Shown here: positions 51,942 to 63,240 of the stretch, in pieces
Numbering within the stretch: the stretch's first letter is position 1
Layout of the letters: every line of letters begins with the position of its first letter
Notes under the pieces: model-generated
What the model was told of the DNA's origin: nothing
What the model saw: the letters and a program-made list of their open reading frames with translations, nothing else
The model's database searches: none
Position numbers and translations under genes: made by a program
DNA from: Calliopsis andreniformis
Taxonomy: Eukaryota > Arthropoda > Insecta > Hymenoptera > Andrenidae
NCBI RefSeq assembly: GCF_051401765.1
Contig: NW_027480481.1
Location: 1,364,001 to 1,428,000 of the forward strand
Direction of reading: 5' to 3'
Length of the DNA: 64,000 nt

Positions 51942-54900
51942 CAATCTTCAATCCTCAATCCTCAGCCCTCAAACCTCAATACTGAATCCTCAATACTCAA
52001 CCTTCAATCCTCAATCTTCAGTCCTCAGTACTCAACCATCGATCCTCAATTCTCAGTACTCAATAGAACATCCTGAATTCTCAGGATTCAATACTCAAAC
52101 CTCAATCCTCAACCCTCAGCCCTCATCCTCCATCATCAATCCTCAATACTCAATCCTCAATCTTCAATCCTCAGTACTCAATATTCAATCCTCAATGCTC
52201 AATCCTCAACCCTCAAGCCTCAGTCCTCAATCATCAATCCTCAATCCTCAATCCTCAATCCTCAATCCTCAATCATCAACCCTCAATCCTCATTCCTCAA
52301 ACCTCAATCCTCAACCCTCAGTCCTCATCCTCAATTCTCAATCCTCAATCCTCAATCCTCAATCCTCAATCTTCAATCCTCAATACTCAACCTTCAATCC
52401 TCAATCTTCAGTCCTCAGTACTCAACCATCGATCCTCAATTCTCAGTACTCAATAGAATATCCTGAATTCTCAGGACTCAATACTCAAACCTCAATCCTC
52501 AACCCTCAGCCCTCATCCTCCATCCTCAATCCTCTATCCTCAATACCCAATCCTCAATCTTCAATCCTCAATCATCAATCCGCAATTCTCAATCCTCATA
52601 CCTCAATCCTCAGTCGTCAAACCTCAATCCCTGACCCTCTGCCCTCATCCTCAACCCTCAGTCTTCAATCCTCAGTCCTCAGTCCTCAAACCTCAATCCT
52701 CAAACCTCTGACATCATCCTCAATCCTCAATCCTCAATCCTCAATCCTCAATCTTCAATCCCTAATACTCAATCTTCAATCCTCAATCCTCAGTCGTCAA
52801 ACCTCAATCCTGAATCTTCAATACTCAACCTTCAAGCCTCAATCCTCAGTCCTCAATCCTCGATCCTCAATCTTCAATCCTCAATATCCAATCTTCAATC
52901 CTCAATCCTCAATCCTCAATCCTCAATCCTCAACCCTCAGACATCATCCTCAATCCTTAATCCTCAATGCTCAATCCTCAATCCTCAATCCTCAGTCCTC
53001 AATCCTCAGTCCTCAATCCTCAATCCTCAATCCTCATTCTTCAATCCTCAATACCCAATCCTCAACCTTCAATCCTCTATCAACAATCCTGAATTCTCAA
53101 TCCTCAATCCTCAGTCCTCAGTCGTCAAACCTCAATCCCCGAACCTCAGCCCTCATCCTCAATCCTCCGTCCTCAATCCTCAGTCCTCAGTCCTCAAACC
53201 TCAATCCTCAACCCTCAGACATCATCCTCAATCCTTAACCCTCAATCCTCAATCCTCAACCTTCAATCCTCAATACTCAATCTTCAATCCTCAATCCTCA
53301 GCCCTCAAACCTCAATTCTGAATCCTCAATACTCAACCTTCAATCCACAATCCTCAGTCCTCAGTACTCAACCATCAATCCTCAATTCTCAATACTCAAC
53401 AGAATATCCTGAATTCTCAGGGTTCAATACTCAAACCTCAATCCTCAACCCTCAGCCCTCATCCTCCATCATCAATCCTCAATCCTCAATCTTCAATCCT
53501 CAGTACTCAATATTCAATCCCCAACACTCAATCCTCAATCCTCAATCCTCAATCCTCAATCCTCAATCCTCAATCCTCAATCTTCAATCCTCACTATTCA
53601 ATCATCAACCCTCAGTCCTCAATCCTCAATCCTCAGTGATCAATACTCAATCTTTAATACACAATCCTCAATCCTCAATCCTCAATCCTCAATCGTCAAT
53701 CCTCAATCCTCATTTCTCAAACCTCAATCCTCAACCCTCAGTCCTCATCCTCAAACCTCAATCCTCAACCGTCAGTCCTCGTCGTCAATCCTCAACCCTC
53801 AATCCTCAATCCCCAATCTTCAATCTCCAATCCTAGATCCTCAATCCTCAATCCTCAATCCCCAATCTTCAATCCTCAATAATCAATCTCCAATCCTAGA
53901 TCCTCAATCCTCAATCCTCAATCCCCAATCTTCAATCCTCAATAATCAATCTCCAATCCTAGACCCTTAACCCTCAATGCTCAATCCTCAATCCTCAATC
54001 CTCACTCCTCAACCCTCAATACCCAATCCTCAATCTTCAATCCTCCATCAACAATCCTGAATTCTCAATCCTCAATCCTCAGTCCTCAGTCGTCAAACCT
54101 CAATCCCCGACCCTCAGCCCTCATCCTCAATCCTCAGTCCTCAATCCTAAGTCCTCAGTCCTCAAACCTCAATCCTCAACCCTCAGACATCATCCTCAAT
54201 CCTTAATCCTCAATCCTCAATCCTCAACCTTCAATCCTCAATACTCAATCTTCAATCCTCAATCCTCAGCCCTCAAACCTCAATACTGAATCCTCAATAC
54301 TCAACCTTCAATCCTCAATCTTCAGTCCTCAGTACTCAACCATCGATCCTCAATTCTCAGTACTCAATAGAATATCCTGAATTCTCAGGACTCAATACTC
54401 AAACCTCAATCCTCAACCCTCAGCCCTCATCCTCCATCCTCAATCCTCTATCCTCAATACCCAATCCACAATCTTCAATCCTCAATCATCAATCCGCAAT
54501 TCTCAATCCTCATACCTCAATCCTCAGTCGTCAAACCTCAATCCCTGACCCTCTGCCCTCATCCTCAACCCTCAGTCTTCAATCCTCAGTCCTCAGTCCT
54601 CAAACCTCAATCCTCAAACCTCTGACATCATCCTCAATCCTCAATCCTCAATCCTCAATCCTCAATCTTCAATCCCTAATACTCAATCTTCAATCCTCAA
54701 TCCTCAGTCGTCAAACCTCAATCCTGAATCTTCAATACTCAACCTTCAAGCCTCAATCCTCAGTCCTCAATCCTCGATCCTCAATCTTCAATCCTCAATA
54801 TCCAATCTTCAATCCTCAATCCTCAATCCTCAATCCTCAATCCTCAACCCTCAGACATCATCCTCAATCCTTAATCCTCAATCCTCAATCCTCAACCTTC

Positions 54901-55530
54901 AATCCTCAAAACTCAATCTTCAGTCCGCAATCCTCAGCCCTCAAACCTCAATTCTGAATCCTCAATACTCAACCTTCAATCCTCAATCCTGAGTCCTCAG
55001 TACTCAACCATCAATCCTCAATTCCCAATACTCAATAGAATATCCTGAATTCTCAGGATTCAATACTCAAACCTCAATCCTCAACCCTCAGCCCTCATCC
55101 TCCATCATCAATCCTCAATCCTCAATCCTCAATCTTCAATCCTCAGTACTCAATATTCAATCCCCAATCCTCAATCCTCAATCCTCAATCCTCAATCCTC
55201 AATCCTCAATCCTCCACCCTCAATCCTCATTCCTCAAATCTCAATCCTCAACCCTCAGTCCTCATCCTCAATTCTCAATCCTCAATCCTCAATCCTCAAT
55301 CCTCAATCTTCAATCCTCAATAATCGATCTCCAATCCTAGATCCTCAATACACAATCATCAATCCTTAATTCTCAACCTTCAATCCTCAATCCCCAGTCT
55401 TCAATCTTCAAACCTCAATGCTCAATCCTCAATGCTCAATTCTCAATCCTCAATCCTCAATCCTCAGTCGTCAAACCTCAATCCCTGACCCTCTGCCCTC
55501 ATCCTCAACCCTCAGTCTTTAATCCTCAGT
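51942..55530 (+). repeat. Heptamer satellite, last block of the left subfamily
   Basis: Mosaic satellite without genes. It holds GTGATCAATACTCAATC at 53636, a CTAGATCC pair near 53837-53900 followed by TAGACCC near 53961, dyad boxes near 54368 and 55037, the last CTAGATCC box at 55337 and the last CTGACCCTCTGCCCTC box at 55485-55500. Near 52069 the dyad context reads AGAACATCC in place of AGAATATCC. The 347-codon forward open frame at 52195-53238 is satellite read-through. Confidence 0.78.
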
Positions 55531-57840
55531 CCTCAATCCTCAAATCTCAAACCTCAAACCTCAGCCATCAGTCCTCAATCCTCAGTCCCCAATCGTCAAC
55601 CCTCAATCGTCAGTCGTCAATCCTCAATCCTCAGCCATCAATCCTCAACCCTCAATCGCCTATCCTCAATCCTCAATCCTCAATCCTCAAACCTCAACCT
55701 TCAATCCTCAACACTTAATCCTCAATCCACAATCCTCAATCCTCAATTTTCAATCCTCAATAGAATATCCTCAATTCTCAGTTTTTAATACTCAATGCTC
55801 AATCCTCAGTAAACGACACTCAACCTTCAATCCTCAATCCTCAATCGTCATTCCTCAAACCTCAACCATCAATCCTCAATCATCAATCATCAATCCTCAG
55901 TCTTCAATCCACAATCCTCAATCCCCAACGCTCTATCCTCAACCCTCAGTAGTCAACCCTCAATACTCAATCCTCAATCCTCAATCTTCAATCCTCAATC
56001 CTCAATCTTCAATCCTCAATTCTCTGTCCTCAATCCTCTATCCTCAATCCTCAATCCTCAATCCTCAATCCTCAATCCTCAATCCTCAATCCTCAATTGT
56101 CAATCCTCAATCCTCAGCCATCAATCCTCAATCCTCAATCCCCAATCATCAATCATCAATCCTCAATCCTCAATCTTCAATCCTCAACATTCATTCCTAA
56201 ATGCTCAATACTCTATCCTCAATCCTCAATCCTCAATCCTCAATCCTCAATCCTCAATCATCCGTCCTCAAACCTCAATCCTCAATCCTCAATCCTCAAT
56301 ACTCGATCCTCAATCCTCAGTCCTCAAGCCACAATCCTCAATCGTCAATCCTCAATCCTCAATCCTCAATCCTCAATCGTCAATCCTCAATCCTCAACCA
56401 TCAATCCTCAATCCTCAATCCACAATCCTCGATCCACAGTCGTCAATCCTCAAACCTCAAACTTCAATCCTCAACCCTTAATCCTCAATCCTCAATCCTC
56501 AATCCTCAATTTTCAATCCTCAATAGAATATCTTCAATTCTCAGTTTTCAATACTCTGTCCTCAATCTTCAATCCTCAATCATCAATTCTCAATCCTCAA
56601 TCTTCAATCCTCAACACTCAATCCTCAATGCTCAATCCTCAATCCTCAATCCTCAATCCTCAATCCTCAATCGTCAATCCTCAATCGTCTATCCTCAATC
56701 CTCAACCACCAATCCTCAATCCTCAATCCCCAAACCTCAATCCTCAATCGTCAATCCTCAAACCTCAGCCTTCAATCCTCAAACCTTGATCCTCAATCCT
56801 CAAGCCTCTGTCCTCATTCTTCAATACTCAATCCTCAGTCCTCAGTCTTCAATCGTCAATCCTCAATCCTCAATCGTCAATCCTCAATCATCAACCATCA
56901 ATCCTAAATCCTCAATCCTCAATCCTCAATCCTCAATCCTCAATCCTCAATTCTCAGCCCTCAATAGAAAATCCTCAGTTCCCAGTGTTCAATACTCGAT
57001 CCTCAACCTACAATCTTCAAATCTCAGTTCCCGTACATCAATTCTCAACACTCTATCCTCAACACTCAGTCCTCAATCATCAATCAACAATCCTCAAACC
57101 TCTATATTCAATCTTCAATCCTCGACATTCATTCCTCAATGCTCAATACTCAATCCTCAATACTCACTCCTCAGTCATCAGTTCTCAATCCTCATTATTC
57201 AATCCTCAATCCTCAGTCCTCAAGCCTTAATCCTCAATCCTCAATCCTCAATCTTCAATCCTCAATACTCAATCCTCAATCCTCAGACCTCGATCCTCAA
57301 TCCTCAATATTCAATTAACAATCCTGGATTCTGAAACCTCAATCCACAGCGCTCAGTACTCAATCCTCAATCTTCAATCCTCAAACCTCTACCATCAATC
57401 CTCAATACTTAATCCTCAATCCTCAATCCTCAATACTCATCCCTCAATCCTCAATCCTCAATCCTCAACATTTAATGCTCAATCCTCGATCCTCAATCCT
57501 CAGTCATTAATTATCAATCCTCAATATTCAATCCTCAATCCTCAGAACTCAAGCCTCAACACTCAATATTCAATTGTCAATCATAAACTCACAGCACTCA
57601 AACCTCACCCCTCAGTCCTCAATCCTCAGTCCTCAATCATCAACCATCAATCATCAATACTCAATCTTCAATCCTCATTACTCAATCCTCAATGCTTAAA
57701 CCTCAACCCTCAGTATTCAACCCTCAGTCATCAATCCTCAACCCTCAATCATCAATTCTCAATCCTCAATCTTCAATCCTCAACAGTCAATACTCAATGC
57801 TCAATCCTCTATCCTCAATCCTCAATCCTCAATCCTCAAT

Positions 57841-58460
57841 CATCAGTTCTCAATCCTCAATCTTCAATCCTCAACACTCAACACTCAATGCTCAATCCTC
57901 TATCCTCAATCCTCAATCCTCAATCCTCAATCATCAATTCTCAATCCTCAATCTTCAATCCTCAACACTCAACCCTCAATGCTCAATACTCTATCCTCAA
58001 TACTCAATCCTCAATCCTCAATCCTCAATCCTCAATCCTCAATCCTCAAACCTCAGTCTTCAGTACTCAATCATCAATCCTCAACCCTCCGACCTCAAAC
58101 ATCAATCCTCAATATTCAATGCTCAATCCTCAATCCTCAATCCTCACTCATCAGTTCTCAATCCTCAATCTTCAATCCTCAACACTCAACACTCAATGCT
58201 CAATCCTCTATCCTCAATCCTCAATCCTCAATCCTCAATCATCAATTCTCAATCCTCAATCTTCAATCCTCAACACTCAACCCTCAATGCTCAGTACTCT
58301 ATCCTCAATACTCAATCCTCAATCCTCAATCCTCAATCCTCAATCCTCAATCCTCAAACCTCAATCTTCAATACTCAATCATCAATCCTCAACCCTCCGA
58401 CCTCAAACATCAATCCTCAATATTCAATGCTCAATCCTCAATCCTCAATCCTCAGTCATC
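57841..58460 (+). repeat. 308-bp tandem repeat, two copies
   Basis: CATCAGTTCTCAATCC at 57841 recurs at 58149, and the following blocks, CAACACTCAACACTCAATGC and the CCTCCGACCTCAAACATC pair, keep the same spacing. 308 is 44 x 7. Each copy holds three closely related blocks ending in CAATGCTCAATCC or CAATGCTCAGTAC units. Confidence 0.8.
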
Positions 58461-59769
58461 AGTTCTCAATCCTCAATATTCAATCCTCAATCCTCAGTCC
58501 TCAAGCCTTAATCCTCAATCCTCAATCCACAATCCTCAATCGTCAATCCTCAATCATCAACCTTCAATCCTCAATACTCAATTTTCAATCCTCAATCCTC
58601 AATCCTCAATCCTCAATTCTCAATCCTCAATCCTCTGTCCTCAGTCCTCAAACCTCAATCCTCAACACTCAGCCCTCATCCTTCATCCTCAATCCTTAAT
58701 CATCAATCCTCAATCTTCAATCCTCAATATTCAATCATCAACCCTCAATCCTCAGCCCTCAACCCTCAATCCTCAATCCTCAAACTGCAGCCATCAATAC
58801 TCAATCCTGAATCCACAATCGTCAATACTCAAATCTCAATCCTCAACAGAATATCCTCAACTCTCAGTTTTCAATACTCTGTCCTCAATCTTCAATCCTC
58901 AATCATCAATTCTCAATCCTCAATCTTCAATCCTCAACACTCAATCCTCAATGCTCAATCCTCAATACTCAATCCTCAATCCTCACTCCACAATCGTCAA
59001 TCCTCAACCCTCAACCCTGAGTCATCAATCCTCAACGCTCAGTAATCAACCCTCAATCTTCAATCATCAATCCTCAATCATCCATTCTCAATCCTCAATC
59101 TTCAATCATCAACACTCAATACTCAACCCTCAATGCTCAATCCTCAATCCTCAATCCTCAATCCTCAATCCTCAATCCTCAATCGTCAATCGTCAATCCT
59201 CAATCCTCAATCCTCAATCCTCAATCGTCAATCCTCAATCCTCAACCATCAATCCTCAATCCTCAATCCCCAATCCTCAATCCACAATCGTCAATCCTCA
59301 AACCTCAAACTTCAATCCTCAACCCTTAATCCTCAATCCTCAATCCTCAATCCTCAATTTTCAATCCTCAATAGAATATCTTCAATTCTCAGTTTTCAAT
59401 ACTCTGTCCTCAATCTTCAATCCTCAATCATCAATTCTCAATCCTCAATCTTCAATCCTCAACACTCAATCCTCAATGCTCAATCCTCAATCCTCAATTC
59501 TCAATCCTCAATCCTCAATCGTCAATACTCAATCGTCTATCCTCAATCCTCAACCACCAATCCTCAATCCTCAAACCTCAATCCTCAATCCTCAATCCTC
59601 AATCGACAATCCTCGACCCTCAACCCTGAGTCATCAATCCTCAACACTCAGTAATCAACCCTCAATCTTCAATCATCAAGCCTCAATCATCCATTCTCAA
59701 TCCTCAATCTTCAATCATCAACACTCAATACTCAACCCTCAATGCTCAATCCTCAATCCTCAATCCTGA
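57979..59769 (+). other. Longest open frame of the window (596 codons), judged non-coding
   Basis: The frame translates as a diverged repeat of ILNPQSS from end to end, starting at the ATG of a TCAATGC variant unit and ending at the TGA of a CCTGAATCC unit. It overlaps other long forward frames in different registers with almost the same translation (57692-58699 and 57888-58511), which a real gene would not show. There is no signal peptide, domain, splice pattern or codon bias separate from the satellite. Other frames of this kind are 56201-57334, 56097-56789, 52195-53238 and 30262-31236. Confidence 0.85.
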
Positions 59770-60030
59770 ATCCTCAATCCTCAATCCTCAATCGTCAATC
59801 CTCAATCCTCAATCCTCAATCCTCAATCGTCAACCCTCAATCCTCAACCATCAATCCTCAATCCTCAATCCACAATCCTCAATCCACAATCGTCAATCCT
59901 CAAACCTCAAACTTCAATCCTCAACCCTTAATCCTCAATCCTCAATCCTCAATCCTCAATTTTCAATCCTCAATAGAATATCTTCAATTCTCAGTTTTCA
60001 ATACTCTGTCCTCCATCTTCAATCCTCAAT
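58985..60030 (+). repeat. 609-bp tandem repeat, about 1.7 copies
   Basis: TCAACCCTGAGTCATC at 59011 recurs at 59620, and the CAATGCTCAATCC start at 59133 recurs at 59742, both 609 bp apart (87 x 7). Each copy carries the AGAATATCTTCAATTCTCAG box (59374 and about 59973) close to its end. Confidence 0.8.
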
Positions 60031-61279
60031 GATCAATTCTCAATCCTCAATCTTCAATCCTCAACACTCAATCCTCAATGCTCAATCCTCAATCCTCAAT
60101 CCTCAATCCTCAATCCTCAATCGTCAATCCTCAAACGTCTATCCTCAATCCTCAACCACCAATCCTCAATCCTCAATCCCCAAACCTCAATCCTCAATCG
60201 TCAATCCTCAAACCTCAGGCTTCAATCCTCAAACCTTGATCCTCAATCCTCAACCCTCCGTCCTCATTCTTCAATACTCAATCCTCAGTCCTCAGTTTTC
60301 AATCGTCAATCCTCAATCCTCAATCGTCAATCCTCAATCATCAACCATCAATCCTAAATCCTCAATCCTCAATCCTCAATCCTCAATCCTCAATCCTCAA
60401 TTCTCAGCCCTCAATAGAAAATCATCAATTCCCAGTGTTCAATACTCGATCCTCAACCTACAATCTTCAAATCTCAGTTCCCGTACATCAATTCTCAACA
60501 CTCTATCCTCAACACTCAGTCCTCAATCATCAATCACCAATCCTCAAACCTCTATATTCAATCTTCAATCCTCGACACTCAATACTCAATCCTCAATCCT
60601 CAATCCCCAACACTCAATCCTCATCCCTCAGTAGTCAACCCTCAATACTCAATCCTCAATCCTCAATCTTCAATCCTCAATCCTCAATCTTCAATCCTCA
60701 ATTCTCTGTCCTCAATCATCTGTCCTCAATCCTCAATCCTCAATCCTCAATCCTCAATCCTCAATCCTCAATCCTCCATTGTCAATCCTCAATCCTCAGC
60801 CATCAATCCTCAATCCTCAATCCCCAATCATCAATCATCAATCCTCAATCCTCAATCTTCAATCCTCAACATTCATTCCTCAATGCTCAAAACTCAATCC
60901 TCAATCCTCAATCCTCAGTCATCAGTTCTCAATCCTCAATATTCAATCCTCAATCCTCAGTCCTCAAGCCTTAATCCTCAATCCTCAATCCTCAATCTTC
61001 AATCCTCAATACTCAATCCTCAATCCTCAACCCTCAGTCCTCTATCCTCAATCCTCAATTATCAATCCTAAATCCTCAAACTTCAACCTCAATCCTCAAT
61101 CTTGAAACATGAATAGACAATCCTCAATCTCCAATCCTCGAACATCAATCGTCAATCCTCAATCCTCAAAACTGAGTCCTCAATCCTCAATACTCAATCT
61201 TCAATCCTTTTCCCGCAATCCCCAATTCTCAATCCTCAATACTCAATCCTCCATCCTGAACCTTCAATCCTCACCCTGC

Positions 61280-61440
61280 AATACCCAATCCTCCATCCTC
61301 AAACCTCAATTGTAAATCCTCAGTCGAATATCGTCAGTTCTCAGTTTTAAATACTCAACCCCCAAACTTCAATTTTTAAATCTCAGTTCACAGACATCAA
61401 TCCTCGTCACTCTGTTCTCAACACACAGTCCTGATTCTTC
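61280..61440 (+). repeat. Most degenerate satellite patch
   Basis: Here the heptamer is hardest to follow: units such as TCAATTGTAAATCC, TCAGTCGAATATCG and TTTTTAAATCTCAG break the register. The TTTTTAAATCTCAGTTCACAG part recurs in better order near 62386 and 63560. The patch is an older variant block of the same satellite, with no sign of a gene. Confidence 0.6.
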
Positions 61441-61489
61441 AATCATCTATCCTCAATCCTTAGTCTTCAATCCTCAATCCTCAATCCTC

Positions 61490-63240
61490 AACCCTCAATC
61501 CTCAACCCTCCATCCTCGATCCTCAATCCTCATCTTCAATCCTCAAACTGCAGCCATCAATACTCAATCCTGAATCCTCAATCGTCAATACTCAAATCTC
61601 AATCCTCAACAGAATATCCTCAACTCACAGTTTTCAATACTCTGTCCTCAATCTTCAATCCTCAATCATCAATTCTCAATCCTCAATCTTCAATCCTCAA
61701 CACTCAATCCTCAATGCTCAATCCTCAATACTCAATCCTCAATCCTCACTCCACAATCGTCAATCCTCAACCCTCAACCCTGAGTCATCAATCCTCAACA
61801 CTCAGTAATCAACCCTCAATCTTCAATCATCAATCCTCAATCATCCATTCTCAATCCTCAATCTTCAATCATCAACACGCAATACTCAACCCTCAATGGT
61901 CAATCCTCAATCTTCAATCCTCAATCCTCAATCCTCAATCCTCAATCCTCAATCGTCAATCCTCAATCCTCAATCCTCAATCCTCAATCGCCAATCCTCA
62001 ATCCTCAACCATCAATCCTCAATCCTCAATCCCCAATCCTCAATCCACAATCGTCAATCCTCAAACCTCAAACATCAATCCTCAACCCTTAATCGTCAAT
62101 CCTCAATCCTCAATCCTCAATTTTCAATCCTCAATAGAATATCTTCGATTCTCAGTTTTCAATACTCTGTCCTCAACCATCAATCCTCAATCCTCAATCC
62201 TCAATCCTCAATCCTCAATCCTCAATCCTCAATCCTCAATTCTCAGCCCACGATCCTCAATCCTCAATATTCAATTGTCAATCCTGAATTCTGTAACCCC
62301 AATCCTCAACCCTCAGCCTTCAATCCTCAATCCTCAATAGAAAATCCTCAACTCTCAGTTTTCAATACTCAACACTCAATCTTCAATTTTTAAATCTCAG
62401 TTCACAGACATCAATCCTCGTCACTCTGTTCTCAACACTCAGTCCTCAATCTTCAATCATCTATCCTCAAACCTTAATCTTCAATCCTCAATCCTCGATC
62501 CTCAACCCTCAATCCTCAACCCTCCATCTTCGATCCTCAATCCTCATCTTCAATCCTCAAACTGCAGCCATCAATACTCAATCCTGAATCCACAATCGTC
62601 AATTCTCAAATCTCAGTCCTCAACAGAATATCCTCAACTCTCAGTTTTCAATACTCTGTCCTCAATCTTCAATCCTCAGTCATCAATTCTCAATCCTCAA
62701 TCTTCAATCCTCAACACTCAATCCTCAATGCGCAATCCTCAATACTCAATCCTCAATCCTCACTCCACAATCGTCAATCCTCAACCCTCAACCCTGAGTC
62801 ATCAATCCTCAACACTCAGTAATCAACCCTCAATCTTCAATCATCAATCCTCAATCATCCATTCTCAATCCTCAATCTTCAATCATCAACACTCAATACA
62901 CAACCCTCAATGCTCAATCCTCAATCTTCAATCCTCAATCCTCAATCTTCAATCCTCAATCCTCAATCGTCAATCCTCAATCCTCAATCCTCAATCCTCA
63001 ATCGCCAATCCTCAATCCTCAACCATCAATCCTCAATCCTCAATCCCCAATCCTCAATCCACAATCGTCAATCCTCAAACCTCAAACATCAATCCTCAAC
63101 CCTTAATCCTCAATCCTCAATCCTCAATCCTCAATTTTCAATCCTCAATAGAATATCTTCGATTCTCAGTTTTCAATACTCTGTACTCAACCATCAATCC
63201 TCAATCCTCAATCCTCAATCTTCAATCCTCAATTATCAAT
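61490..63240 (+). repeat. 1,014-bp tandem repeat, about 1.7 copies
   Basis: AAACTGCAGCC at 61545 recurs at 62559, the block at 61714 at 62728 and the block at 61896 at 62910, all 1,014 bp apart. A third, partial copy begins near 63660 (AAACTGCAGCC at 63732, 1,173 bp on). Each copy contains the AACAGAATATCCTCAACTC box and the AGAATATCTTCGATTCTCAG box, at a fixed distance from each other. Confidence 0.8.

Larger units (their letters stand above)
56330..60576 (+). repeat. Repeat at 3,450-bp offset inside the right subfamily
   Basis: The stretch from about 56330 to 57126 is matched by about 59780 to 60576 at a constant offset of 3,450 bp. It includes CCCAGTGTTCAATACTCGATC (start 56981 and 60431; only the first 20 bases are compared here) and the AAATCTCAGTTCCCGTACATC box. 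The match ends at CCTCGACATTC versus CCTCGACACTC. Other satellite, with smaller duplications, fills the interval. Confidence 0.75.

Noticed and set aside
57979..59769. Long + strand open frames as repeat-protein genes
   Set aside because: They translate the satellite itself, give the same peptide in all forward frames, overlap one another in different frames, and start and stop at common variant units. No domain, signal or separate codon use is present.
61280..61440. Possible unique sequence or small gene in the degenerate patch
   Set aside because: The units remain recognisable as heptamer variants, and part of the patch recurs near 62386 and 63560.
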